A stretch of 64,000 nt of DNA from positions 1 through 64,000 of the forward strand of contig NZ_PGVG01000036.1 in NCBI RefSeq assembly GCF_002795245.1, written 5' to 3'. A program made the translations under genes and the position numbers. Position 1 is the first letter of the stretch; every line of letters starts with the position of its first letter. The notes below the pieces were generated by a model. The model was not told the origin of the DNA. It did not search any database and worked only from the letters and a program-made list of their open reading frames with translations. Positions 37,020-46,488 of this stretch are shown here, in pieces. The DNA comes from Bradyrhizobium forestalis. GTDB taxonomy: Bacteria; Pseudomonadota; Alphaproteobacteria; Rhizobiales; Xanthobacteraceae.

Positions 37020-38504
37020 TTAATTGACCCAACCACCCGAAACGTAGCAGGCGCTGTCCACGTGGACGCGGCGTAGCGTCTGCGCGTAGGCATCAAGGCA
37101 CGCGTCAAAGACCTCTTCGCGAATTGACGGGCCAACTTTGCCTGACGGTGCGGTCAGCTCACGGAGCACACGCCCGGTCATGCTCTGCGGCACGGCCAAG
37201 CCGAGCAGCTGGAGCATCGTCGGGGCCAGGTCGCAGATGCCCGACGGCACCGATGAAAGGCAGGCCGCAGCAGGGAAGGCGGAACCGGCGACGATTCCCA
37301 AGGCGGCCAATTCCTTCGGGTGCAGCCCCCCATGCAGGCCGAGGCCTGTGCGACGGTCGTTGTCGTAAAAAGTGCCCCCGACCAGGCCGAACGGATCGAG
37401 GCCGTCGTCGGCGCGAAAGGAAAAGGCGACGTCCGGCGCGCGAACATGATCCGCGAAGACGAGGCGATTTGAGAGGCTTCCTGGGGCGGTGCCGTTAACC
37501 TCGTCCTTCGCACACGTAAATACCGGCCCGCACCATGGCTGGGAGGTCATGGTCGCGACTAACTGGGCAACCTTTCCCTCGTCTGGATCGGCAAGATAGA
37601 GAGCGCCGACCTGGCCAGGCACGACCACAACGTCAACGTCGGGAGCAGGCGCGACCCCGGGCTTGAAGCCGGCTGCACGCAGGCTGTCGGCCACTGAAAT
37701 GCGCGTATGGCCAGTGATGTGGCCATGGTCCGAGATAGCGATGATCTGCACTCCGGCCTGTCGGCCCTCGACCTCCCACCACTCGAGCACGCGGCCAAAC
37801 TGACGGTCGCAATGGCTAATGATAGACCGAGTTGCCTCAGCTCCCGTGCCGTGAAAGTGAGAGGTGACGTCCGGCTCGCCATAGGAAAGGATGGTGACAT
37901 CGGGCCGATATCTCGGCCAGATAACATCGAGGAAAGCCGAAGTGATCCAGTCTTGTCCGATACGGTCCGGCTGCGACTTGGGGGGGACCGGTGACAATGG
38001 ACTGATACTCGCTTCCATCTCGGCCAGGACATCGTCTGGCGTACAAGCCTCACGGAAGTGACCGGAGAGGCGAATGTGGCCAAATTCCTCCGCCTTGTGG
38101 TGGAACAACCGGGTCGTACCTGGGGTGTTGGTGGCGAGCACGGCGAGGCTGCGCCCGTGCGCGGACAATATCTCGCCCAGCGAGGGAACCGAGTAGAGCT
38201 TGCCTCCGCTTGCCAGATCAAGATTGCGAAGGAGAATGGCGTCCGCCGTGTCGATGTAGCGCGGCGGCACTACCTCGCGGTCTACATACTTGTTGCCAAC
38301 CATGCCGTGACGGCCCGTCACAGCGCCTGTGACGAGGCTAGGAAATGCCGAGCGCGTCTCACTTGGATACACCGTTCGGTGATTTCCGAGAGTGATGCCC
38401 GCATTTGCCAAACGTGTCAGGTTCGGCGTTAGCCCCGAACTGACAAGATCTGGACGCAGTCCGTCGAAACTCACGAGTAGAAAATGTCGCTTCTCGTGAG
38501 GCAA
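37020..38504 (-). CDS. Alkaline-phosphatase-superfamily phosphodiesterase/nucleotide pyrophosphatase-like hydrolase
   Basis: A 494-residue metal hydrolase. The two-metal site is recognisable: SFDGLRPD (metal Asp), PSETRSAFPSLVTG (Thr nucleophile region), GEPDVTSHFHG, ISDHGH and a late GLHGG His. It begins at TTG 38504, with AGGAG 9 bases upstream and an in-frame stop just before; no ATG is available. Family members cleave phosphodiesters, and one branch (PhnA) hydrolyses phosphonoacetate. No secretion signal is seen, so it should act in the cytoplasm on an imported or internal phosphonate or diester. The substrate is not decidable. Confidence 0.8.
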   Translation of the reverse strand: MPHEKRHFLLVSFDGLRPDLVSSGLTPNLTRLANAGITLGNHRTVYPSETRSAFPSLVTGAVTGRHGMVGNKYVDREVVPPRYIDTADAILLRNLDLASGGKLYSVPSLGEILSAHGRSLAVLATNTPGTTRLFHHKAEEFGHIRLSGHFREACTPDDVLAEMEASISPLSPVPPKSQPDRIGQDWITSAFLDVIWPRYRPDVTILSYGEPDVTSHFHGTGAEATRSIISHCDRQFGRVLEWWEVEGRQAGVQIIAISDHGHITGHTRISVADSLRAAGFKPGVAPAPDVDVVVVPGQVGALYLADPDEGKVAQLVATMTSQPWCGPVFTCAKDEVNGTAPGSLSNRLVFADHVRAPDVAFSFRADDGLDPFGLVGGTFYDNDRRTGLGLHGGLHPKELAALGIVAGSAFPAAACLSSVPSGICDLAPTMLQLLGLAVPQSMTGRVLRELTAPSGKVGPSIREEVFDACLDAYAQTLRRVHVDSACYVSGGWVN

Positions 38505-38583
38505 CGGCCGCTCCTATCCTATTGTCAATGCATCGCTGGGTGCGAGCTACGCTGCAGCTCGTAAGTTTCAGACCAGGCGTCGA

Positions 38584-39747
38584 TTACGAAGACATGCTAG
38601 GCTCCAACACACTCCGATACGCGTCCCGCACAACCTCTAAGCCTCGTGAAAGTTGATCACGCGTGAGCACAGTGCCCAATCCTACTCTAAGCGCCTCCGG
38701 GGGAATGCGATCCCCGACAACGAATGCGTCGCCGTGCCCGACGATGACATTCCTGTTTTGCGTCAGTCTCGCTATTTCGAGGCGCGCTCCGGATTTAGGT
38801 ATTCTAACCCATAGATTCAGTGCACCAGGATTGGTCGTAACCGGGATCCCGTCTAGGATTTCCCGCGCGAGTTCATGCCGGTGATCCATCTCAAGACGGA
38901 CAGCGCCGACGATCTCATTGGCGTGGCCCGACAGGACAAGGTTGGCTGTGACCTCCGCATTCAACGGTGCCGGCATCCAATATGTCGACTTAACACCAGG
39001 CCAGAATGCACGGCCCGCGGCCGCGCTGTTGGGTGCTACGACATAAGCCACCTTCAGCCCTGGTGATAATGACTTCGCCGTCCCAAGAATGTACCAAGAG
39101 ATTTCTGGAGCCAGTGTCGCAAATGGAGGTGGCGCGTCGAGTGGAAGAATACTGTAGATGTCATCTTCTATGAACTGAACGTTATTTAAGCGCGCGATAT
39201 CGACAACTGCCTTCCGGCGCTCAAGCGTTGTTGTCGCCGTCGTCGGATTATGCAACGTCGGCATTGTGTAAAATGCACTTGGCTTATCTCGCTTACAGAC
39301 ATCAGAAAAGCTATCGGGCACTAATCCGTCATCATCGATGCTCACTGGGCAAAGCCTAATGCCAAGTCTCGCTGCCATCGGTTTGATAGCTGGATAAGTT
39401 AGTTCCTCCACAGCTATCACGCCACCTCGGCCAGCAATGCTATCGAACAACCGGTCAATTGCGCTCTGCGTCCCATTCGTAACAACAATCCTGCTGATGT
39501 CTGGAAGCGAGCCAAGTCGTAGTGAGGCAAACCCCGAGCCCGCCCTGCGGTCTTTCTCGGTGCCCATGAATCGATGGGACCCGACCAGGCTGCTAAGCTG
39601 CTCTTGCGTCATAACTTTGGAAAGAGCGCATCTATACCGCCGCTCGAAAACGTCGGCTACAATCGGCGGCAGATTGCCACTCAGATTAAGTGAGCCATCG
39701 CAGAGTGTTGGGTCGGTCTGACGGGTGACTTCCCGCGGTTCTTTCAT
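38584..39747 (-). CDS. MocR-type aminotransferase domain protein without DNA-binding domain
   Basis: A 387-residue PLP enzyme paralogous to 31042-32190: compare MPTLHNPTTATTTLERRKAV and EDDIYSILPLDAPPPF. The PLP Lys is in LGTAKSLSPGLKVAYV. Like its paralogue it has no helix-turn-helix. The ATG 39747 is used; the longer open frame to 39906 has poor composition. Two similar enzymes, one on each side of the locus, suggest one works in the making and the other in the breakdown of the same kind of compound. Confidence 0.82.
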   Translation of the reverse strand: MKEPREVTRQTDPTLCDGSLNLSGNLPPIVADVFERRYRCALSKVMTQEQLSSLVGSHRFMGTEKDRRAGSGFASLRLGSLPDISRIVVTNGTQSAIDRLFDSIAGRGGVIAVEELTYPAIKPMAARLGIRLCPVSIDDDGLVPDSFSDVCKRDKPSAFYTMPTLHNPTTATTTLERRKAVVDIARLNNVQFIEDDIYSILPLDAPPPFATLAPEISWYILGTAKSLSPGLKVAYVVAPNSAAAGRAFWPGVKSTYWMPAPLNAEVTANLVLSGHANEIVGAVRLEMDHRHELAREILDGIPVTTNPGALNLWVRIPKSGARLEIARLTQNRNVIVGHGDAFVVGDRIPPEALRVGLGTVLTRDQLSRGLEVVRDAYRSVLEPSMSS

Positions 39748-39924
39748 ACTCGGTCTTTCACTGTTTCTACGTTCAACTTGTTGATGCGTATCCGACAATC
39801 CGTAGGTCGTTCGTCTGCACTTTCGGTCGGCGTCGAGCTGCCTTTTCGTCGACTGCGTGAGCCAACGCCCTCTCCTGTCCACTCCGCGCCTTTTAGTTTC
39901 CCCCAACCGGCGATGAGCGTCCTG

Positions 39925-41025
39925 TCAAGAGCACGTCATGGGCCAGCTTGTTGGCAGCCCGAGTTCTCGACGAACAATGTCGGTGCCTCTGACCAGAGCC
40001 CGAATCTTCCCGAAAGCTACCTCGCGCGGTAGATGCCACATCCCGCAATCAGAACTCGGATGAAGCCTCTCCGGAGGTATTACCTCCAGCGCGTCTCGAA
40101 TTCTCGAAGCGATATGCTCTGGCGTTTCAATATTCGTTGTCCCGAGATCAAGCAGTCCCAAGACGACATGTTTATCGCCACAATGGCGTAGCAGATCCGG
40201 CTGATGCCGTGGTTGCTCGTACTCTATGCTCATTGCTGTCAGACCTTTGACGCTTGCAAGTAGTTCTAACAGCTCGGGATAAGTCGGGCTTGGCGCTTTG
40301 CTTTCCTTCGAATACGCGTACCCATAGCAAACATGCACCGTTGTCGGCCGGGTCAGCCCTTCGATCATCCGTTCGATTGGAGCGATGCCGAGTCGCTTGG
40401 ATCGGCTGAAGCGAGAATGCATGACGGGATCGTCAATATGCAGCACCGCCGCACCGGCCTTTTCAAGAGCGAGCAATTCTTTATTGAGAGCCGCCGCGAC
40501 AGCCATCGCAAGCTCGAGCTCGTCGTGGTAATATTCATCGGCCAATCGGTCGATCACGGTAAACGGCCCGACAATCTGTGTCTTGAGCGGTCTGCCGGTT
40601 TGACGCTTCGCAAACTCGAGCTCTTTCACGGTGATTGGCTCAAGCCATTCGATGGGACCGACCACACGAGGGAGACCATCGTCATCCTCTCTCGACCATT
40701 CGCCTTCTTCTTTGAACTTGACCGTGTCGATTTCCGAGGGAGGCACCACGATATTGGCCGGCCGAGCAATGTTCAGCCCCCCCAGCCTGGAAATGAAGTG
40801 CCGGTCCCATGCTGACCGCCAAGGCTCGCCATCCGTCAATAGATCCATGCCAGCTTTTTCTTGATCATAGATGGATAAGCGCGCAACGTCTGCTTGTGCG
40901 CCTTCCAAGAGATCGGACTCAATCAACCAAGCACGACCGCCCAAACGATAGATTTCATTGTGCTTGATCAGCCAAGTAGGCTTTGTGTAGCTTCCGACAA
41001 GCTGGGTTGTAAGAGGATGAAGCAT
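39925..41025 (-). CDS. MetE-like (cobalamin-independent methionine synthase C-terminal domain) protein
   Basis: About 366 residues resembling only the catalytic C-terminal barrel of MetE. Conserved parts are HIDDPVMH, HVCYGY and SSDCGMWHLPR, which carry the likely zinc ligands (His, Cys, Cys). Short stand-alone MetE homologues transfer methyl groups between substrates other than methyltetrahydrofolate-triglutamate and homocysteine, and some take part in C-P or C-S chemistry. The ATG 41025 gives family length; the open frame reaches 41097. It is 150 bases downstream of the ABC substrate-binding gene. Confidence 0.82.
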   Translation of the reverse strand: MLHPLTTQLVGSYTKPTWLIKHNEIYRLGGRAWLIESDLLEGAQADVARLSIYDQEKAGMDLLTDGEPWRSAWDRHFISRLGGLNIARPANIVVPPSEIDTVKFKEEGEWSREDDDGLPRVVGPIEWLEPITVKELEFAKRQTGRPLKTQIVGPFTVIDRLADEYYHDELELAMAVAAALNKELLALEKAGAAVLHIDDPVMHSRFSRSKRLGIAPIERMIEGLTRPTTVHVCYGYAYSKESKAPSPTYPELLELLASVKGLTAMSIEYEQPRHQPDLLRHCGDKHVVLGLLDLGTTNIETPEHIASRIRDALEVIPPERLHPSSDCGMWHLPREVAFGKIRALVRGTDIVRRELGLPTSWPMTCS

Positions 41026-41175
41026 TTTTCGCGGTCCCTGTGCATGAATACGGTACAATCTTTGTGCGCCATCACGATTGTGTGTCGTGGCGCGCAATAT
41101 CTTTCACGGCGCAGCGTCGTGCACGTCGCTTATGGAATACGACTGGTAGGCTACGGATAGACTGCGCTCTGAGAC

Positions 41176-42438
41176 TTACTTTAGGAGCGCCTCAACATCC
41201 TTTGTCATAGCCTCAAGAGCAACGTCGGGCTTCGTTTTGAGTGTGACCACGGCCCGCAGCTGCTCACGAATTGTGTCGCTAATCTTGACGGCGTTTCGTC
41301 CGGGGAATGCGGTCCAGCTCGTGACAATCGGAAGCTCCTTCAAGCTTGTCAGGTAGAGCGGATTCTTGCTGTAGAACTTTCCTAATAGGCTTGGGTCACT
41401 TGCTGGAAGCTCGTTACACGGCATCATGCCAGTTTGCTCAACCACCAACGTCTGTGCGACCGGTCCTGTTGCGAACTTAATGTACTCCCACGCTGCCGCT
41501 TGCTTCTTGGGATCCCTGGTCGTCAGCATATAGATTCCACCACCCGCAGGTAACCTGGCATTACTTGCTGAACGCGGCAGGGGAGCTGTCCCGATGGAGA
41601 ACTTGTTCGCTGAGGCTCTCAGGAGATTGCCCAGCTGCGCGCTGGACCCCACGTAGATCCCAAGAACGCCAGCAGCAAACGATTGTCTCGCCTGCTCACG
41701 GGGCATGTCGGACGTGCTCGACTGACCAATCTCGCTCAAAGTCGCAAGGGCGCTCAACCCCTCCGCATTGTTGAAGCCAATCTTTCCTTCTGACGTCACG
41801 AGTTGTCCGCCTCGGAGATTGAGCAGCGCCTGAAAGGTCCAGTTACCGTCCGCTTGGTAGTCGAAAAAGATTCCGGCCCGCTGGTCGCCGAGGGCGGTGA
41901 TCCTCTTAGCGACTTGCAAAATGCCTTGCCAGTCGGAAGGAAATTCGCTCGAGCCTTCGGACACCGACCGAACGAGATCGGCGTTGTAAAATATAATTGG
42001 CGTTGAGATGCGGAATGGTAGTCCCCAGATTTCGCCATGGTGTACCCCAAGACCGGTAAGCGCTGGGCTATAGCCCATCGATGACCAGTCTTCTTCTTGC
42101 TTGATCAATGAATCCAAAGGCTGCGCCAAGCCACGATCTACGATCTCGCCGAAAAGATTGAATGCATGTTCAGCAACGTCAGGTCTATTCCCCGTGGCAC
42201 TGTCAAGAATAGTTCGCTGCAGTTGATCTCCCCACGCTTCTACTGGTGAATCCAGAACGACAGCGATGTGGGGGTGCATCTGGCTAAAGCGCCGGGCGAT
42301 TTCCTCTTGTATCGGCTTCATATAGGAATTCACGTAAGAGACGCGAATGGTGACCCGATCCTCCGAATAGGCCGGGGAGCCGCCGAAGACCCAAACTACG
42401 ACGCAGAGCATTGCACATAGGCAGCTTTTCATTTTCAT
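41176..42438 (-). CDS. ABC transporter substrate-binding protein, family 1 (UgpB/CUT1 type)
   Basis: A 420-residue periplasmic binding protein. It has a signal peptide (MKMKSCLCAMLCVVVWVFGG..., cleaved near PAYS) and the family-1 fold, with ligand-site stretches such as GYSPALTG, IWGLPFRISTPIIFYN and GGGIYML. CUT1-family importers carry sugars, glycerol-3-phosphate and glycerophosphodiesters; some carry 2-aminoethylphosphonate. Together with the permease and ATPase genes (42515-45509) it makes one complete importer. In this setting a phosphonate or its glycerol ester is a reasonable cargo, as an inference. Confidence 0.87.
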   Translation of the reverse strand: MKMKSCLCAMLCVVVWVFGGSPAYSEDRVTIRVSYVNSYMKPIQEEIARRFSQMHPHIAVVLDSPVEAWGDQLQRTILDSATGNRPDVAEHAFNLFGEIVDRGLAQPLDSLIKQEEDWSSMGYSPALTGLGVHHGEIWGLPFRISTPIIFYNADLVRSVSEGSSEFPSDWQGILQVAKRITALGDQRAGIFFDYQADGNWTFQALLNLRGGQLVTSEGKIGFNNAEGLSALATLSEIGQSSTSDMPREQARQSFAAGVLGIYVGSSAQLGNLLRASANKFSIGTAPLPRSASNARLPAGGGIYMLTTRDPKKQAAAWEYIKFATGPVAQTLVVEQTGMMPCNELPASDPSLLGKFYSKNPLYLTSLKELPIVTSWTAFPGRNAVKISDTIREQLRAVVTLKTKPDVALEAMTKDVEALLK

Positions 42439-42514
42439 AGAGCTTTCCGTTCGAAAGTACCGCGATTTCTGATTGTATTATTAGCCTCACCTGTCCCACT
42501 GTCGGCTAGGCCAC

Positions 42515-43363
42515 TTATTTCACCGCTCCTCCGGTCATGCCTTCGACAAACCATTTCTGAGCGGCAAGGAAGGCGATGATCAGAGGCATTACGACGAGAG
42601 TTGATGCGGCCATGAGGGGGCCATAATCATTGCCCGCCTCCTCGTTCTTGAAAACCATGATGCCGAGAGGCGGCGGCATCAGCGATTGATCGCGCACGGC
42701 GATCAGTGGCCAGAAGAGATCGTTCCAGTGACCGACCACCGAAAAGATGGAGAAGGCGATGAGAGCGGGCAGCGCCATCGGCAGCATGATCCTCCAGACG
42801 ATAGCCAGTTCAGAAAGACCGTCGAGGCGCGCGGCGTGCACCACATCATCGGGAATAGTCTTGAAGAATTGACGGAACAGGAAGATCCCGAACGGCGAGA
42901 TGACGTAGGGGAAGATGAGTGCGGCATAGGTGTTAAGGATGTCGAGCTGGTAGCTGAGAATGAAGAGTGGCAGCGAGAGAACTTGGTGCGGCAGCAACAG
43001 GCCGATGAGCACCATGCTGAAGAGTAGGTCGCGACCAGGGAAACGGAGCTTGGCGAGTACGTAGGCGCACGGCGTGCAGACCAGGATCTGGAGCACCAGG
43101 ATGATCGCACAGACGAGAACGCCATTGCCCATGTAGCGCGGCAGCGGCACTTCCGTCAGCGCCTTGGTGTAGTTCTCAATCCCGTAGAACCGCTCCGGCC
43201 AGAAGGAAAAGGACACCCGGAAGATCTCGCTTGCCGGCTTGATCGACAGCGACACCATCCACACAAAGGGGGCAAGAATCAGCGCGCCGGTACAGAGCAG
43301 CACAGCGTGGCGAAGAATGGTGGTCGGCAGCGACAGGCGCCTGGCGGATTTGAAGGCGCTCAT
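42515..43363 (-). CDS. ABC transporter permease (UgpE/MalG type)
   Basis: A 282-residue inner-membrane permease with six membrane segments. The cytoplasmic EAA loop is visible as DDVVHAARLDGLSELAIVWRIMLPMALPA. Its ATG overlaps the stop of the upstream permease gene (ATGA at 43360-43363), so the two are made in step. It lies 76 bases before the binding-protein gene. Confidence 0.92.
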   Translation of the reverse strand: MSAFKSARRLSLPTTILRHAVLLCTGALILAPFVWMVSLSIKPASEIFRVSFSFWPERFYGIENYTKALTEVPLPRYMGNGVLVCAIILVLQILVCTPCAYVLAKLRFPGRDLLFSMVLIGLLLPHQVLSLPLFILSYQLDILNTYAALIFPYVISPFGIFLFRQFFKTIPDDVVHAARLDGLSELAIVWRIMLPMALPALIAFSIFSVVGHWNDLFWPLIAVRDQSLMPPPLGIMVFKNEEAGNDYGPLMAASTLVVMPLIIAFLAAQKWFVEGMTGGAVK

Positions 43364-44334
43364 TGATAGTGCACCCTGTTGCCCATAATCCTTGCCTGGA
43401 CGAGTGTGAGCGTCACAACGATGGCGAGAAAGACGACCGCAACGGCGGCACCAAATCCGGTGCGCAAATACTCGAAGCTCTCCCGGTACAATGTGTAGAG
43501 CAGCATTTCGGAGGCGTGCCCGGGGCCGCCCTGGGTAAGCACTTTCACGGCGTCGAAGGGCTCAAATGCCCTCACCGCCACGACGATGACGACGAACATC
43601 GAAACCGGCCCCAACATCGGGAGCGTGACGATGCACAGCCGATCAAGCCAAAGATCGGCACCGTCGACGTCGGCGGCATCGTATAAATCCTGCGGGATGC
43701 TCTTCAGGCCGGCCAGGAACAGCACCATCGCATAGCCGAGGTTCTGCCAGATGCCGATGATGGCCAACACTGGAAGGGCTGTATTCTCGTCTCGTAGCCA
43801 GTTGGCAGTTGGCAAGCCTATGACGGCGAGCGCCTGGTTGACGAAGCCGATCGTGGGGTGCAGCAACGCCTCCCAAGCGATCGCCATGGCCGCGAGTGTC
43901 GCCATGAACGGCAAAAAATGGATGGCGCGATAAAAAGAGCGCAAGGACCTTCCGCTTTCGATCAGCACTGCGATCATAAGACCGAGGATGACCGAACCCG
44001 GCACGACGATCAGAACGTAGACGACGGAATTGAGAAGCGACGCCCTGAACCCAGCGTCGACGAAGACCTCGCGAAAGTTGGCAAAACCTACGAAGGAAAG
44101 GGAGCGTGCTCCGAACTGCCAGTCACTGAGTGCGATGACAAAAACTCCGGTCACTGGCAGCAAGAACAGGACAAGCAGAAAGAAGACTGCGGGTCCAGCC
44201 AGCCCCCAAGCCACCAGCGTCTGCGCAACGGCAGGGGCACGAGCCGGCGGCGTGGCGGGGATTTGGGCCCTTCGAGCGCCGCCAATTGCAGAGTGCTCGA
44301 CGCGGACACCGGAAAGGCAAAGAGGCTCGCTCAT
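43360..44334 (-). CDS. ABC transporter permease (UgpA/MalF type)
   Basis: A 324-residue permease with six membrane segments after a hydrophilic N-terminal region of about 35 residues. The EAA loop is DLYDAADVDGADLWLDRLCIVTLPML. Its ATG overlaps the end of the ATP-binding gene (ATGA, 44331-44334), and its own end overlaps the second permease. Confidence 0.92.
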   Translation of the reverse strand: MSEPLCLSGVRVEHSAIGGARRAQIPATPPARAPAVAQTLVAWGLAGPAVFFLLVLFLLPVTGVFVIALSDWQFGARSLSFVGFANFREVFVDAGFRASLLNSVVYVLIVVPGSVILGLMIAVLIESGRSLRSFYRAIHFLPFMATLAAMAIAWEALLHPTIGFVNQALAVIGLPTANWLRDENTALPVLAIIGIWQNLGYAMVLFLAGLKSIPQDLYDAADVDGADLWLDRLCIVTLPMLGPVSMFVVIVVAVRAFEPFDAVKVLTQGGPGHASEMLLYTLYRESFEYLRTGFGAAVAVVFLAIVVTLTLVQARIMGNRVHYQ

Positions 44335-45509
44335 CGGGCGATCTCCCGGATCGGTGTGACCGATGCTCGGCCGGCTTCCACTTCCCGGCGCAGCCGCCGC
44401 CCATCACGGGTAAAGAGCAGCACGCGATCCGGCCGGACGCCGACATGCAGGGTCTGACCGACGGCGATATGAGGCGCCCGTTCCGCCAAGAGCCGTGCGA
44501 TCACCAGATGATCGACGCCCGCCAAATCAAAATGCACAAGGAGATCAGAGCCCATGTGTTCGATCATGCGGACGGAACCGGTCAGCACACCCGGTCCGCC
44601 ATGGTCGGCGAAATGAAACGCCTCGGAGCGAATCCCGAGGGTGATATGCGCGCCGGCGATCGCGTCGACCTCGATGGCAAGCGCCGATCCGGCCACATCG
44701 ACCACGCCTCGTTCGCGCACCACGCCGTCCAGCATATTGATTTTGGGCGAACCGATGAATTCAGCGACGCGGCGGTCGTCGGGATCGACATAGATGTCCT
44801 GCGGCGCAGCGACCTGCAACAACTCGCCGTCGACCATTACGGCCACTCGGTCCGACAGTGTCATGGCCTCAGCCTGGTCATGGGTAACATAGACGAAGGT
44901 GCCGCCGAGCCGCTGATGCAGCTCCTTGATCTCGGCGCGCATCTGCACACGCAACTTGGCGTCGAGGTTCGACAGTGGCTCGTCCATCAGGAAAACAGCC
45001 GGATGGCGCACCATGGCTCGGCCGACGGCCACGCGCTGGCGCTGTCCACCGGAGAGCTGCCCTGGTTTGCGCGCCAGCAAGTGGCCGATGCCGAGGGACT
45101 TGGCTGTACGCATGACTTCCACGTCGATCTCGGCGGTGATCCGCGCCGTTTCTGGCAGCAGGCGACCGACAAGGGGAAGCCTCTGGACGGCCGAGAGCCT
45201 GCGCATCCGGAGCGGCAGCGCCATGTTAGAGGCAACGGTCATATGGGGATAAAGCGCGTAGGACTGAAACACCATCGCCACGTCCCGCCATTTCGGCCTG
45301 AGGCCGTCCACTGCTCGCTTGTCGATCAAGACCGAACCTGCGTCCTGCACCTCGAGTCCAGCCAGAATACGCAACAGCGTCGACTTCCCACATCCTGATG
45401 GCCCCAGAAGCGTAAGAAACTCGCCATCCGCTATCGATAGTGAAACGCCACGCAGAACAGACGTCGGGCCATAATTCTTTTGGATGCCGTCAATCGATAC
45501 GGATGCCAT
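44331..45509 (-). CDS. ABC transporter ATP-binding protein (UgpC/MalK type)
   Basis: A 392-residue ATPase. Walker A is GPSGCGKST, the signature LSGGQRQRVAVGRAM, Walker B VFLMDEPLSNLD, and a C-terminal TOBE-like regulatory domain follows from about residue 240. The ATG 45509 is used; a GTG 15 bases upstream is possible. It is the first gene of the importer operon and lies 125 bases downstream of a dyad of LysR-box form (45634-45648). The ATPase and permease genes are coupled by 4-base overlaps. Confidence 0.93.
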   Translation of the reverse strand: MASVSIDGIQKNYGPTSVLRGVSLSIADGEFLTLLGPSGCGKSTLLRILAGLEVQDAGSVLIDKRAVDGLRPKWRDVAMVFQSYALYPHMTVASNMALPLRMRRLSAVQRLPLVGRLLPETARITAEIDVEVMRTAKSLGIGHLLARKPGQLSGGQRQRVAVGRAMVRHPAVFLMDEPLSNLDAKLRVQMRAEIKELHQRLGGTFVYVTHDQAEAMTLSDRVAVMVDGELLQVAAPQDIYVDPDDRRVAEFIGSPKINMLDGVVRERGVVDVAGSALAIEVDAIAGAHITLGIRSEAFHFADHGGPGVLTGSVRMIEHMGSDLLVHFDLAGVDHLVIARLLAERAPHIAVGQTLHVGVRPDRVLLFTRDGRRLRREVEAGRASVTPIREIAR

Positions 45510-46488
45510 GGTGGTTATTTCCACATCATTATGAGATCTTTGCGAAGCACAATGAGAATTGCCTATCTCACTTTGACTGCCCGCCGATGTGCAAGACCTT
45601 CAAGACCTACTTTGCTACATCCGAATGACGCTCATCGAATAATTCGATACTAACTCTGCAACATGCGATAACGAGGAGGAGTGGCCAAAAGCAACGACAT
45701 GCTCACCGCGACACGTTTCGTGGATATCGCTAGCAAACAGCAAACAAAGCCTACTTTGTGCAGCGAAGAGCCTTGGCATGATCCAGGGCTCCATCAACAC
45801 ATCTCTCTGTCCTGGAACGCCATCTTAACTCGAGGTTTGTCGATGGCGCACCGATGCAATCGATTGGCGGGGCTCCATTGGCACCTCGCCTGTTATGTCG
45901 CCAAGCTAGACATGATCCTGTTCACTACCCCGCACGCGAGGACGCGACCAGCCGAAGGAAAAGCCGCCCTGTCGTGAGCACCTCATTCAAAAACCTGGAC
46001 GTGGTTCGTTTCAAACCTTCAAGCTTTTGATTTAAAAATTGGATGCGCGGCGGTCGAGGCGATCAGCTTGTTGGTATATGCCATTCGACCGAGGGCCGCG
46101 CGATGCGTTGGGTAACGCGCGGACCGATTGACTTTTTTGCACCGATTTGATCGAGGTGAGAAACGCGGTCTGCATGATCCGCAATTCGCCGCCCGGATGC
46201 CGACCTATCGCGCCATTCTCGCCCTGTCGCTGACCGTTACCTCCAGGCTTGACGCACTCCCCTCACATAGTCTGCGCACCATCAAGCCTGAAGATCCTCA
46301 CGTCGCCCGTCCCTGTACCCTGTCGATGACGCGTATCCGCAACGTGGCCATGCCCGGCGGACTCCATTTTGAATGATCGCAACGATCGATCGTCTCATTC
46401 AAAAACGAGATAGCATGATTAGTTACGCCGTTTGAGAGCGAGTAAAAGCCCTTGAAACTCTTCCCTCTAGGTTCGCGGGTGCTCTACC
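45510..46488. other. Regulatory gap between importer and catabolic genes, with weak gene remnants
   Basis: About 980 bases. It contains the dyad at 45634-45648, a 98-codon frame (45681-45977) behind a GAGGAGGAG sequence but with unlikely composition, and a stretch near 46105-46135 that could recall the start of a chromate-resistance ChrB gene (RWVTR, then a stop). None is firm. Confidence 0.4.
45634..45648. promoter_or_regulatory. Dyad ATCGAATAATTCGAT, probable LysR-type operator
   Basis: A 7-1-7 inverted repeat containing the T-N11-A form of LysR binding boxes. It is 125 bases before the importer operon. The same 15 bases, within 24 bases differing at one position, occur at 63241-63264, and a near copy precedes the LysR gene at 63784. 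Confidence 0.6.

Noticed and set aside
44286..45398. 370-codon plus-strand frame over the ABC ATPase gene
   Set aside because: Antisense of a well-supported ATPase; His-rich shadow composition.
45855..45885. Possible nod box (ATCGATTGGCGG near an intergenic region)
   Set aside because: Only a few bases agree with the 47-bp nod box, and no nod gene is downstream.
46100..46140. Start of a chromate-resistance ChrB-like gene (RWVTR...)
   Set aside because: Too short, with immediate stops; not enough to call even a pseudogene.
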